Shown one piece after another: positions 53,036 through 62,931 of a DNA stretch of 64,000 nucleotides (positions are counted from its first letter, which is position 1; each line of letters opens with the position of its first letter). The position numbers were made by a program, and so were the translations under genes. Source of the DNA: Myxococcota bacterium (GTDB taxonomy: Bacteria; Myxococcota_A; Polyangia; Polyangiales; Polyangiaceae); the NCBI GenBank assembly GCA_963169915.1, contig CAUJEM010000108.1, positions 1 through 64,000 of the forward strand, in the 5' to 3' direction. The notes under the pieces are model-generated. The model saw only the letters and a list, made by a program, of their open reading frames with translations. It was not told the origin of the DNA and ran no database searches.

Positions 53036-54511
53036 TCACTCTGGCCCGCGGAGGCTGTTCTCCGCCCCTGGCGAGGCCCCCGGGGCGGCGTGCGGGCCAA
53101 ACCCGAGCGGGTCATCGTCAGGCGCGCCAGCGCGCCTCGCCACGCTCCGCCCCTCCACGGGCGCGGCCAGCCCCGGGAAGCGAGAGACGATCTGCCCCTC
53201 CGGCAGGCGTAGCCGTAGCGCCTCCCCGGCGTTGCTGAGCCCACCCTGGCCCAGCGCTGGCACTCGCACGAGCCCAACCTCACGGGGGATCGGCACGTCG
53301 AGCTCGCTCTCGAGCAGGAACCGCTCGCTCACCACCAGCACCCGCTCCCCGGGTTCGAGCCAGTAGCTCGGCAGCACGCTCGCCCCCTGCTCGTCCTCGA
53401 GCCTCACCCCCTGCAGCTCTGCAGGCGCCGTTCCCTCGTTCACGAGCTCCACCCACTCTTGCGCCGGCTCCGGCCCGCGTGGGTTGGCCAGCACCTCGCT
53501 GATCACGAGCCGGGCGCGACCGGGGAGCGTCCGAAAGGACACGGTCACGTGGTCCACCGCTCCGCCCGTGGTGACGCGCGTCAGCGCGAGCTGCTGGGCG
53601 GTGTCCGGTGGCAAGCCCCGGAGCCACCAGGAGCGCGCGGCGGCGCTCGTCCCGAGCTCCGTGCGGTCCTCGAGCTCGGCGGCCCATAGCAGCGGAGCGA
53701 CCGAGCGCAGCTCCAGTCTGTCCTCTTCTACCCGCAGACACGCCCCCAGCACGGCGCGCTCGTCCCGCCGGCAGGGGGCCGGCTCGGGCGGCAACGGGGC
53801 GTCGCCGAGGAGGAGGGGCTGCGGCTCGAAGAGGTCGCCAGCGTGGCTCTGGGGCGGAAGCGCCCACACGGGCCCCGCGGTGGGCTCCGCGAGCTCCAGC
53901 CACACGCAGCCCTTCACCTCGACCCCTCGCCCTCCCAGCGTCGGCCCGACCCGCGCCAGCGTCCCATCCGGCTCGAGAGGCAGCGTCGTGACCGCGCGAG
54001 GGCGCTCACCCTCCCCACAGTAGAGGGCGCTGCGGGTCACCCCGAGCTCAGTGCGCGGGGGCCACCGGCGCTGCAGCCAGGGCTCGACGGAGGTCGCCGT
54101 GACCTTCACCGTCCCGAGCAGACCCAGGCGGGCCATCACCAGGCTGTAGCGCTCCCCTGGCTCTAGCCACTCTCGGCCCGTCACCACCACCCTCTCCGGG
54201 ACTCGCCCGAAGGCGCTCGACCGCACCGCTCGCTCCGTGAGCGCCGTGGGGAGCTCTCCGCTCTCCACGCGCTGGAGGTGGTAGCGCGAGACCTCCCCAC
54301 GGATGAGCCAGGGTGAGCCCCGCAGCAGACCGGCGCCCTCCAAGCGCATCCTCGCGTTGGGCGCCGCCGCCTCCCAGCCTCCCGTCACCTCGACCAGCTC
54401 CACGCTGGGCGCGGAGTCCACGCCCGGGAGCGGTGGTCCGCAGCTCGAAGCCAGGCCCCCCAGCACGAACCCAAGCGTCTGCGCCGAGCGAGGACGGCAG
54501 CGGCGACCCAT
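53036..54511 (-). CDS. Lipoprotein with lamin-tail domain
   Basis: The protein has 491 residues. Near the N-terminus LGFVLGGLASSCGPP gives a lipobox-like LASSC. The long beta-rich middle (35-320) has no recognised family. A lamin-tail (LTD) domain at about 345-440 is supported by LVISEVLANPRGPEPAQEWV, ELVNEGTAPAELQGVRLEDE and ERVLVVSERF. Extracellular LTD proteins are often found with nucleases or phosphatases in bacteria; none is fused here. ATG 54511 is chosen, with another in-frame start at 54538. It diverges from the HTH gene. Confidence 0.82.
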   Translation of the reverse strand: MGRRCRPRSAQTLGFVLGGLASSCGPPLPGVDSAPSVELVEVTGGWEAAAPNARMRLEGAGLLRGSPWLIRGEVSRYHLQRVESGELPTALTERAVRSSAFGRVPERVVVTGREWLEPGERYSLVMARLGLLGTVKVTATSVEPWLQRRWPPRTELGVTRSALYCGEGERPRAVTTLPLEPDGTLARVGPTLGGRGVEVKGCVWLELAEPTAGPVWALPPQSHAGDLFEPQPLLLGDAPLPPEPAPCRRDERAVLGACLRVEEDRLELRSVAPLLWAAELEDRTELGTSAAARSWWLRGLPPDTAQQLALTRVTTGGAVDHVTVSFRTLPGRARLVISEVLANPRGPEPAQEWVELVNEGTAPAELQGVRLEDEQGASVLPSYWLEPGERVLVVSERFLLESELDVPIPREVGLVRVPALGQGGLSNAGEALRLRLPEGQIVSRFPGLAAPVEGRSVARRAGAPDDDPLGFGPHAAPGASPGAENSLRGPE

Positions 54512-54560
54512 GCGCCCGGAGTCGGCCCATCCCACCACGGGTTGCTGGGCGCCGCGGTGC

Positions 54561-54566
54561 TAGGCT
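54561..54566 (+). promoter_or_regulatory. -10-like element of the HTH gene
   Basis: GGTGCTAGGCTCGC contains TAGGCT seven bases before the GTG at 54574. The start point would fall on the start codon. Confidence 0.4.
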
Positions 54567-54573
54567 CGCGGCC

Positions 54574-54912
54574 GTGAGCCCCGAAGAGATCAAGGCCCTG
54601 CGCGTCCAGCTTCGCTGCACCACCAAGGAGTTGGCACGCGCCCTCGCGGTGGAGCCCAGCGAGGTCTCCGGTTGGGAGCTGGGGGAGCTGTTCCCCACCA
54701 AGCGCAGCGTGGACGCCATGCTGGAGCTCCAGCGGCGCGGCCCGGACGCCATCCAGCGCGCTCCGCGCGGCAAGGGCGTCAAGCTGGGGCTCGCACGCCT
54801 GGAAGATCCGAGGCTCTGGGAGCTGCTGCGTAAGCTCTGCCAACACCCCACGCTGTTCGACGCAACGCTGAAGCTCGCGAGCACCTACGAGGATCCCGCC
54901 GCCGCGGACTGA
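54574..54912 (+). CDS. XRE-like helix-turn-helix protein
   Basis: A 112-residue protein from GTG 54574. Residues 1-55 match a lambda-repressor-like helix-turn-helix (IKALRVQLRCTTKELARAL, EVSGWELGELFPTK). The rest is helical and basic, then acidic. It probably binds DNA. It stands alone, convergent with scpB (27 bases between the stops). It may act on chromosome organisation or on its divergent neighbour, but no evidence decides this. Confidence 0.78.
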   Translation: MSPEEIKALRVQLRCTTKELARALAVEPSEVSGWELGELFPTKRSVDAMLELQRRGPDAIQRAPRGKGVKLGLARLEDPRLWELLRKLCQHPTLFDATLKLASTYEDPAAAD

Positions 54913-54939
54913 GCTCGCGGCGCACCGCGCTGGGGCGGC

Positions 54940-56294
<1,355 letters not shown>

Positions 56295-56295
<1 letters not shown>

Positions 56296-57176
56296 CACTG
56301 CGGCTCTTCAGGAGGGGGTGGGGCAAGCTCCGCGACGTCTCGGGGCGCCGGCTCAGGCGCCGTGGGCGCAGGATCACCCTCCACGGCTCCAGTGGGTGAC
56401 GCGGCCTCCACGAGCGCCAGCTCGACGTCGATGGGACCTAGCGGATCGTCTTGGAATAGGCGGATCATGCGCAAGCGAGTCATCTCCAGCAGCGCCAAGA
56501 ACGTGACGATGAGCTCCGCCCGGGTGCGCTCCACTTCGAACAGCTCCTCGAACGCGAGCCGGGGGCGCCGGCTGAGCAGATCATAGAGCTCATGGATGCG
56601 GTCAGTGATGGAGATGCGCTCGAACTCCACCTGATGATCGACGGTCCGCTTCGCGCGCGCCAGCACCGCCTGGAAGGCGTCGAGGAGCTTGAACAGCCCG
56701 ACGGGCGCCAGCGGCGCCGGGCCCTCGACCTCTGGCGCTGGAGCGCCCCGCCCGAAGACGTCGCGCCCGAGCACGCTCCGCTCCGCCAGCTCCGCCGCTG
56801 CGTGCTTGTACTTCTGGTACTCTAGCAAGCGCCGCACCAATTCCTCACGCGGGTCGAAGTCCTCCTCGGCCAGTTCCTCCTCTTGCCCTGGCGGAGGCGT
56901 CGGGAGCAGCATCTTGGACTTGATGTGCGTCAACGTAGCCGCCATCACCAGATACTCGCTGGCGAGATCGATGTTCAGCTCCTGCATCATGGTGATGTAC
57001 AGGCGGTATTTCTCCGCCACGAAGCCGATGGGGATGTCCCGGATGTCGAGCTGGTGCTCTTGGATGAGGTGCAACAGCAGGTCGAGCGGGCCCTCGAAGC
57101 TGGGCAGCTCCACGCGCCACGCCGTAGGGCTCGTCGCCTGCGGGGGCGACGTCTCCGTCCCGGGGGCTCCGCTCAT
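56295..57176 (-). CDS. scpA: ScpA, condensin kleisin subunit
   Basis: A 293-residue protein. The N-terminal SMC-binding segment has the family signature WRVELPSFEGPLDLLLHLI and QLDIRDIPIGFVAEKY. EYLVMAATLTHIKSKMLLP is also typical. The C-terminal winged helix (about 195-250; FEELFEVERTRAELIVTFLA) is complete. It bridges the SMC head domains and binds ScpB, encoded next. ATG 57176 is chosen. The 252 bases upstream, up to the divergent kinase, show no gene. Confidence 0.95.
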
Positions 57177-57409
57177 GGCCGGGCCCAACGCGCAGGACGC
57201 GCCCAGCGCCGAGAGGCCGCGAGGCGCGCAGAGGGCAGGGAGCGGGGATCGAAGCAGGCCACGGTCGGGACGCTCGCTTTACACGAACGGCGCCGCGTCG
57301 TCGCGGACAAACTGACCAGCGCACACCCGGGCCCACCGGCAGGGCGCCCGGACCGCAGGAAATGCCGAGCCAAGCCAGCGCGCCTCGGCGCGCTGCCCCT
57401 GGCTCGTGC

Positions 57410-57415
57410 TAGCCT
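57410..57415 (+). promoter_or_regulatory. -10-like element of the second kinase gene
   Basis: CGTGCTAGCCTCG contains TAGCCT 13 bases before ATG 57429, with no ribosome binding site between them. Confidence 0.35.
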
Positions 57416-57428
57416 CGCCGCCTCGCCA

Positions 57429-58622
57429 ATGCAGGATTCGGCACGCCGGTGCTCGCGCTGCGGGACGAGCTATCCCGCCGAGGCCGTGTTCTGTCCCGCG
57501 GACGGGGCGCCGCTCGGCGGCCGGCGACACGTCGCCCTTGAAGATCCTTACCTGGGTCGTACGGTCGGCGGTCAGCTCCAGCTCGAGCAGCTCATCGGCG
57601 TGGGCGCCATGGGCCGCGTCTACCGCGCCCATCAAGCGCCGCTGAAGCGGCAAGTGGCGGTCAAGCTCCTCCATCGGGAGCTGCTGAAGACCCCAAGCCT
57701 CGTCGCTCGCTTTCTGCGCGAGGGGCACGTCGCTGCCCGCCTCACCCACCCGAATGTGACCCAGGTGCTGATGGCGGGCGTGGTCGACGCCCAGGCTCCA
57801 GGCGAGGAGGCGGTCCCCTACCTCGCCATGGAGTACCTCGACGGTCTATCGCTCCGGAGCGTGCTGGCCGCGACCGGAGCGCTCCCTCTCGCTCGCACCC
57901 TGCGCATCGCGCTGCAGCTCTGCGATGCCCTGGGCGAGGCCCACGCGCTGGGCATCATCCACCGTGACCTCAAGCCGGAGAACGTCCTGCTGCTCCGGCG
58001 CGGCCACGACCCAGACTTCGTCAAGCTCCTCGACTTCGGCGCGGCCAGCCTGGAGCAAGCCGACGACGGCATCACCACGCAGGCCGGCGCGATCCTCGGC
58101 ACCGCGCGCTACGTCTCGCCCGAGGGCGCGCGCGGCCACGCCGTCAGCCCGGCGAGCGACGTCTACTCGCTCGCCGCGGTGCTCTTCGAGTGCCTCTCCG
58201 GCCAGCCTCCCTTTCACGGCGAGGGGCCGCTGGCGCTCTTGCTCCAGCACATCGGGGAGCCCGCCCCCAAGCTCGGCAGCTTGCCCCGCGCCGCCTACGT
58301 CCCGGCCCCCATCGCGGCGCTCGTCGATCGCAACCTCGCCAAGCTCCCCGAGGAGCGTCACCCGAACGCCAAGGCGCTCGGACGGGCGCTGGTGGAGGCC
58401 ACCCGCGCCGCGGGCCTCTGCCCGGAGGGCTTCCTGCTGCACCCGAGGTCGTTCGGCGAGCCGACGGGGCCCTTGGCGCTCCCCAGCCTCGAGCGCACGC
58501 ATCGTTTCATCCTCTCTCCGGCGTTCGCGGCGCGCCTCGAGGGTGAAACGGCGCCGCGCGGCGGTGACCCGAGCGCCCCTCGCGAGGCGCCCCACCCCCG
58601 CACGGAGCCGCCATGTCGCTGA
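57429..58622 (+). CDS. Cytoplasmic Hanks-type kinase with N-terminal zinc ribbon
   Basis: A protein of 397 residues. A partial zinc ribbon (Cys8, Cys11, Cys22; the fourth ligand is not a Cys) precedes the kinase domain (about 50-330). Features are GVGAMGRV, Lys79 in VAVKLL, HRDLKPEN (Asp180), LDFG (Asp202) and the substitute YVSPEGA for the APE motif. There is no transmembrane helix, and the C-terminal 60 residues are Pro/Arg-rich. The 3' end overlaps the next gene, an outer membrane protein, by 10 bases, so the two are co-transcribed. Confidence 0.93.
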   Translation: MQDSARRCSRCGTSYPAEAVFCPADGAPLGGRRHVALEDPYLGRTVGGQLQLEQLIGVGAMGRVYRAHQAPLKRQVAVKLLHRELLKTPSLVARFLREGHVAARLTHPNVTQVLMAGVVDAQAPGEEAVPYLAMEYLDGLSLRSVLAATGALPLARTLRIALQLCDALGEAHALGIIHRDLKPENVLLLRRGHDPDFVKLLDFGAASLEQADDGITTQAGAILGTARYVSPEGARGHAVSPASDVYSLAAVLFECLSGQPPFHGEGPLALLLQHIGEPAPKLGSLPRAAYVPAPIAALVDRNLAKLPEERHPNAKALGRALVEATRAAGLCPEGFLLHPRSFGEPTGPLALPSLERTHRFILSPAFAARLEGETAPRGGDPSAPREAPHPRTEPPCR

Positions 58623-59404
58623 GGAGCCCTGGTCGCGCGCTGCTCGCGCTGGCGCTGCTGACGGCGGCCTCGCCCGCCCGCGCGGCAGGTCCGCCGAGCG
58701 AGGCGGCCGCCGGCGCCCCCACCACGGCAGCCGCGCAGCACGAGGCAGCGCCCCCCAGCAACGCCCTCCGAAAGAACCTCGACGTACGGCAGCGCCCGAC
58801 GGGCATCGCCGAGCTGGGCGTGAGCCTCCTCAGCTTGCCCGGCGCCACCGTGTGCGTCGAGCCGATCAGCGGCTGCAACACGGGAGACTACAGCCCCGTG
58901 CTCGAGGCTTGGCAGCTCTACGCGCCGCTCCGTCACCTGGCCTTCGGCGCTGGCTTCACGCTGGGGCTCACCAGCACGGCCAACCCGCCGCGCCGTGACC
59001 CCGCCGGCTTCGAGCGCGAGCACGATCGCCGCTACTTCTCGCTCGAGGTGACGGCGCGGACGACGCTGCTCGACGCCGAGCCGGTCACGCTCTGGGTCGG
59101 CGGGACGACGGGGCTGGCCGTGGTGAGCGACTCCTTCTCCTCGAAGCGCATCGGGGGCGACGACCCTGCGCTGGTCGGGCCGCGCGCCGACACCATCCGC
59201 ACCGAGGGCTTCGCGCTCAGCCTCGCGCTCGGCGTGGACTACGCGCTGACGTCACGCTGGCGCGTCGGAGGGTTCTTGCGCCCGGGGAGCTGGTTTTTCG
59301 GCACCACCCCAGACACCAACCGCGTGGGAGACCAGGGCTCGCTCCGCGGCCGCGTCAGCGTCCTGAGCTTTGGCGCCACCGTGGGCTACGCCGTCCCGCT
59401 CTAG
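58613..59404 (+). CDS. Outer membrane beta-barrel-like protein
   Basis: A 263-residue protein with a signal peptide (ALLALALLTAASPARAA, cleavage near 25). The mature region shows barrel-like strands (LAFGAGFTLGLTST, YFSLEVTARTTLL, VTLWVGGTTGLAVVS, SLALGVDYALTSRWRVGGFL, VSVLSFGATVGYAVPL). There is a possible disulfide in TVCVEPISGCN. No family is named. Overlap with the kinase gene suggests shared regulation, perhaps a kinase-controlled envelope component. Confidence 0.75.
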   Translation: MSLRSPGRALLALALLTAASPARAAGPPSEAAAGAPTTAAAQHEAAPPSNALRKNLDVRQRPTGIAELGVSLLSLPGATVCVEPISGCNTGDYSPVLEAWQLYAPLRHLAFGAGFTLGLTSTANPPRRDPAGFEREHDRRYFSLEVTARTTLLDAEPVTLWVGGTTGLAVVSDSFSSKRIGGDDPALVGPRADTIRTEGFALSLALGVDYALTSRWRVGGFLRPGSWFFGTTPDTNRVGDQGSLRGRVSVLSFGATVGYAVPL

Positions 59405-59410
59405 TCCGCT

Positions 59411-60151
59411 TCAGCGGAGCTGCGTCAGCACGCCCAGCAGCGCCACCATCCGCTCGAGCGACAGCGCCAGCACCGCGAGCACGCCGAGCGAGCGCAACGG
59501 CGTCAGGAGCGCGCTGACGTTCGCGGGACTGGCCTCTCGCGCGATGAGGGCGCTGGCGACCTCCACGATCAGCGCGGTCGCGACGAGCGGCGCCGCGACC
59601 ACGACGGCGATCTCCGTCGCTGCTGCCAGCTCCGTCACCAGCCGCGTGAGCGCACCGAGCCCGGGGCGGCGCGCGCTCGCGAGGGCCGCGGCCACGCGCG
59701 CGGCGCCACCGCTGGCGAGGAAGGCGCCGCTCGCCAAGAGGGACAGCCCAGCGCCGAGCGGTGACGCCCCTGGCTCGACGACGGGCAAGAGGCTCGCCTC
59801 ACGGGCGCCGCGCAGCTCGTCGGCGAGCCCACCGACCATGGTGGCCGTCCAGAGCGCGGCCGAGGCCGCCACCGCGACGGGCAGCCCGGTCGCGACGCTC
59901 TCGACGAGGCCGACCAGGAGCGGGCGCGCCTCGTGCGCGACGGCGAGCGCGGGCGCGACCACGAGCGCCAAGCACAGCGCCAGGGCCCCGCGCACCGGCG
60001 TGGGCACGGCCCGCAGCCCGAAGGCGGGGATGAGCACGACGCTGGGCATGGCCCTCGCCCAGCCAAAGGCCAGCCCTCGGAGCTCCGGCTCGGTCACGGC
60101 GGTGAGGGTGGAGACGAGCCCGAGGAGCGAGGCGGACGTTGACGGCTCCAC
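59411..60151 (-). CDS. FliR/SctT-family type III export protein, apparently orphan
   Basis: A 246-residue hydrophobic protein with about six membrane segments. WARAMPSVVLIPAFGLRAVP, TPVRGALALCLALVVAP and the conserved C-terminal block (PLVATALIVEVASALIAR, then SPANVSALLTPLRSLGVL) match the FliR/SctT (YscT) family of the type III/flagellar export gate. Length is normal. No other flagellar or injectisome gene is in the window. It may be a remnant or belong to a dispersed system. The alternative is a generic membrane protein with convergent pattern. Confidence 0.62.
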   Translation of the reverse strand: MEPSTSASLLGLVSTLTAVTEPELRGLAFGWARAMPSVVLIPAFGLRAVPTPVRGALALCLALVVAPALAVAHEARPLLVGLVESVATGLPVAVAASAALWTATMVGGLADELRGAREASLLPVVEPGASPLGAGLSLLASGAFLASGGAARVAAALASARRPGLGALTRLVTELAAATEIAVVVAAPLVATALIVEVASALIAREASPANVSALLTPLRSLGVLAVLALSLERMVALLGVLTQLR

Positions 60152-60191
60152 GCGTTGAAACTATCGCTCGACGACCAACGGGAGAACAAGC

Positions 60192-61031
60192 ATGACCCTC
60201 GACGTTTCCGCAGTGGGCTACACGAGCCAGCCGTACACCTTCAAGTACGACTGGAAGGCCGTCTCGCTCTACGCGCTCGGCATCGGCGCCAAGCGCGAGG
60301 AGCTCGACTACATCTTCGAGGGCCGCGGGCCCAAGGTCTACCCCACCTTCGCGGTCATCCCGCCGCTCGTCGCCCTGGGCGAGCTGCTCGGCAAGACGGG
60401 CGGCAACCCGGCGATGGTGGTGCACGGAGGCCAGCTCATCCGGATGCTCGCGCCCATCCCCTCCGAGGGCACCATGACCACGGTGGGGACCGTCAAGGGC
60501 GTCTACGACCTCAAGAAGATGGGGCAGATCCTCGTGGCGACCACCACGGAGATCGGCGGCAAGCCGGTGTTCGAGACCGAGTGGTCGATCATCGTGCGCG
60601 GCGCGGGTGGCTTCGGGGGCGAGCCTCCCCCCAAGGTGAGCCACCCGGAGATCCCCGAGGGTCAGGCGCCCACCTGGGTGGAAGAGGAGACCACCACCCC
60701 TGAGCAAGCGCTGCTCTACCGGCTCTCCGGCGACCTCAACCCGCTGCACGCGGATCCGAGCTTCGCGACCATGGTGGGCTTCCCCCAGGGGCCCATCTTG
60801 CACGGACTGTGCACCTACGGCTTCGTCGGACGCGCGATCGCCAAGCACGCCGCGGGTGGGGACGCGCTCAAGCTCAAGGCCTTCCAGGCGCAGTTCCGCA
60901 AGCCCGTCTGGCCAGGCGAGAAGATCACGACCAAAGGCTGGGACTTGGGCGACGGCCGCGTCGCGGTCCAGGCCTACGCCGAGGACCGCCCTGAGCCGGT
61001 GATCACGAACGCCTGGGCTGAGCTTGGCTGA
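60192..61031 (+). CDS. MaoC-like (R)-specific enoyl-CoA hydratase
   Basis: A 279-residue double hot-dog protein like the hydratase-2 part of eukaryotic multifunctional enzyme 2. The C-terminal hot-dog keeps the catalytic pair in [17 protein letters not shown] (Asp and His), with [16 protein letters not shown] after it. The N-terminal half starts [14 protein letters not shown]. It hydrates trans-2-enoyl-CoA in fatty acid oxidation or polyhydroxyalkanoate supply. GGGAGAA precedes the ATG by about seven bases. An acyl-CoA dehydrogenase gene is close by, though on the other strand. Confidence 0.92.
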   Translation: MTLDVSAVGYTSQPYTFKYDWKAVSLYALGIGAKREELDYIFEGRGPKVYPTFAVIPPLVALGELLGKTGGNPAMVVHGGQLIRMLAPIPSEGTMTTVGTVKGVYDLKKMGQILVATTTEIGGKPVFETEWSIIVRGAGGFGGEPPPKVSHPEIPEGQAPTWVEEETTTPEQALLYRLSGDLNPLHADPSFATMVGFPQGPILHGLCTYGFVGRAIAKHAAGGDALKLKAFQAQFRKPVWPGEKITTKGWDLGDGRVAVQAYAEDRPEPVITNAWAELG

Positions 61032-61101
61032 GCGCCACTCTGGGGCGCGGCTCGAGGGCGCGCGGCACAGCCTGCGCGCCCCCCGCGCCCGCCCCGCGCC
61101 G

Positions 61102-61605
61102 GTGAGGGGCTGGGCGCTGCTGCTCGCGCTCGCCCTGCTGCCCCTGCCCGGCTGCGTCGTGACCACGTTCGAGGGGCCAGGGGACCCAGCGCGCGTCGCG
61201 CCCGCGCCACCACCACCGCTCTCCAGCGCGGGGAGCTGGAGCGGGGAGGACGCGGAGCCAGAGCCGGGCGCCGAGGCGGAGCCCACCGTATCCGCGCGTC
61301 ACCTGCTCGTGCAGTACGCCGGAGCGCTGCGCGCTTCGAGCAAGATCACCCGCAGCAAGGAGGCCGCCAGGCTGCGCGCCGAGGAGGCGCTCGCCCGCGC
61401 CCGCGCCGGCGAGGACTTCGAGGCGCTGATCCGGGAGTACACGGACGAGCCCGGCGGCGCGGCCCGCGGCGGCGCCTTGGGCGCCTTCACCAAGCGGATG
61501 ATGGTGGCCCCCTTCGCGGACGCCGCCTTCGCGCTCCAGCCCGGGGAGCTCAGCGACGTGGTGGAGACCTCCTTCGGCTTCCACGTCATCCAGCGCACCG
61601 AGTGA
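61102..61605 (+). CDS. PpiC-type peptidyl-prolyl isomerase lipoprotein
   Basis: A protein of 167 residues from GTG 61102, chosen because it gives a clean lipoprotein signal ([16 protein letters not shown]; lipobox LPGC). After a Pro/Glu-rich linker comes a parvulin rotamase domain (about 78-167): [54 protein letters not shown]. It should assist folding of outer membrane or secreted proteins in the periplasm. The frame is open upstream to 61024, overlapping the hydratase, but that part lacks signal features. Confidence 0.88.
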   Translation: MRGWALLLALALLPLPGCVVTTFEGPGDPARVAPAPPPPLSSAGSWSGEDAEPEPGAEAEPTVSARHLLVQYAGALRASSKITRSKEAARLRAEEALARARAGEDFEALIREYTDEPGGAARGGALGAFTKRMMVAPFADAAFALQPGELSDVVETSFGFHVIQRTE

Positions 61606-61659
61606 CGCGCTGGGCGGGAGGGCGGCGCTGGGCTCCTCGCCTCCCCGGCGAGAGGTCGC

Positions 61660-62802
61660 TCAGCGCAGCAGGTGCTTGGCGATGACCATCCGCTGCACCT
61701 CACTGGTGCCCTCGCCGATCTCACAGAGCTTCACGTCGCGCAGGTGGCGCTCCACCTCGAACTCACGGGTGTAGCCGTAGCCGCCGTGGATCTGGACGGC
61801 GTCGTTGCAGACCTTGGTGGCGGCCTCGCTGGCGAACAGCTTGGCCATGCTGGCCTCCACCGAATAGGGCTGGCCGGCGTCACACAGCCGCGCGGCGCGG
61901 TGGATGAGGAGCTGCGCGGCGTCGAGCTGGGTGCGTCCATCCGCCAGCATGAACTGGATGGCTTGATGCTGCCCGATGGGCTTGCCGAAGGTGACGCGCT
62001 CCTTGGCGTAGCGCGTCGCCAGCTCCAGCGCGCCGCGGCCTAGGCCGAGCGCCATCGCCGCGATGGAGATCCGGCCACGGTCCAAGATCATCATGGTGTC
62101 GATGAAGCCGTGGTCCACCTCACCCAGCCGCTGCTCGTCCCCCACGAACACGTTCTCGAAGCTGAGCTCCGCGGTGTCGCTGGACTTGCAGCCGTATTTC
62201 TCCAGCTTCTTGCTGGAATTGAAGCCCGGGGTGCCATGCTCCACGATGAAGGCGGTGATGCCCCGCTGCGCCTTCTCATCCTTGTTGGTGCGCGCCAGCA
62301 CGACGCAGAAGCCCCCCACGGTACCCTGCGTGATGAACATCTTGGTGCCGTTGATGCGCCAGCCGCTGCCGTCCCTGACGGCGGTGGTCTGGAGGTTGGC
62401 GCTGTCCGAGCCGCTGCCGGGCTCCGTGAGCGCCCACGCGGCGAGCCACTCCCCGGACGCGGCGCGCGGCAGGTAGCGGCGCTTCTGCTCCTCGTTGCCA
62501 AACGCGAGGATGTGCCCCGTCCCGAGGCCGTTGTGGCTGGCCACGGTGAGCGCCAGCGAGCCGTCGACCCTCGCGCACTCTTCGACGACCACGGCGTAGG
62601 CCAGGGTGTCCATCCCGGCGCCGCCGTATTCTTCCGGGATCCGAATCCCGAGCACGCCGAGCGCCGCGAGCTTGGGGACGAGCTCCGAAGGGAAGCGCTC
62701 CTGCTCGTCCCAAGCGCGCGCGTGGGGCCGCACCTCACGCTCGCAAAATTCACGGACCGTGGCTTGAAGTAGTTGGTGCTGTTCCGGCAGCTGAAAGGGC
62801 AC
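61660..62802 (-). CDS. Acyl-CoA dehydrogenase
   Basis: The protein has 380 residues, typical length. Flavin and substrate motifs: EYGGAGMDTLAYAVVVEE, AWALTEPGSGSDSANLQTTA (signature 1) and QIHGGYGYTREFEVERHLRD with IGEGTSEVQ (signature 2; the Glu in EGT is the likely catalytic base). It oxidises an acyl-CoA to the 2-enoyl-CoA and passes electrons to ETF. Pattern closest to short/branched-chain or butyryl-CoA dehydrogenases. GTG start with AGGAGA upstream. Confidence 0.95.
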   Translation of the reverse strand: MPFQLPEQHQLLQATVREFCEREVRPHARAWDEQERFPSELVPKLAALGVLGIRIPEEYGGAGMDTLAYAVVVEECARVDGSLALTVASHNGLGTGHILAFGNEEQKRRYLPRAASGEWLAAWALTEPGSGSDSANLQTTAVRDGSGWRINGTKMFITQGTVGGFCVVLARTNKDEKAQRGITAFIVEHGTPGFNSSKKLEKYGCKSSDTAELSFENVFVGDEQRLGEVDHGFIDTMMILDRGRISIAAMALGLGRGALELATRYAKERVTFGKPIGQHQAIQFMLADGRTQLDAAQLLIHRAARLCDAGQPYSVEASMAKLFASEAATKVCNDAVQIHGGYGYTREFEVERHLRDVKLCEIGEGTSEVQRMVIAKHLLR

Positions 62803-62931
62803 GATGTTCTCCTGGGCTCGATCCGTAGCGTCGAGCCGAGGCGTGCGTCTACCACAACTCGCCCCCGCAGCGGCGCGAGTGCCGCGCGCCGCGGTCCACC
62901 GCCGTGCAGTGGGTCCCCGCGGCTCTCGCCG

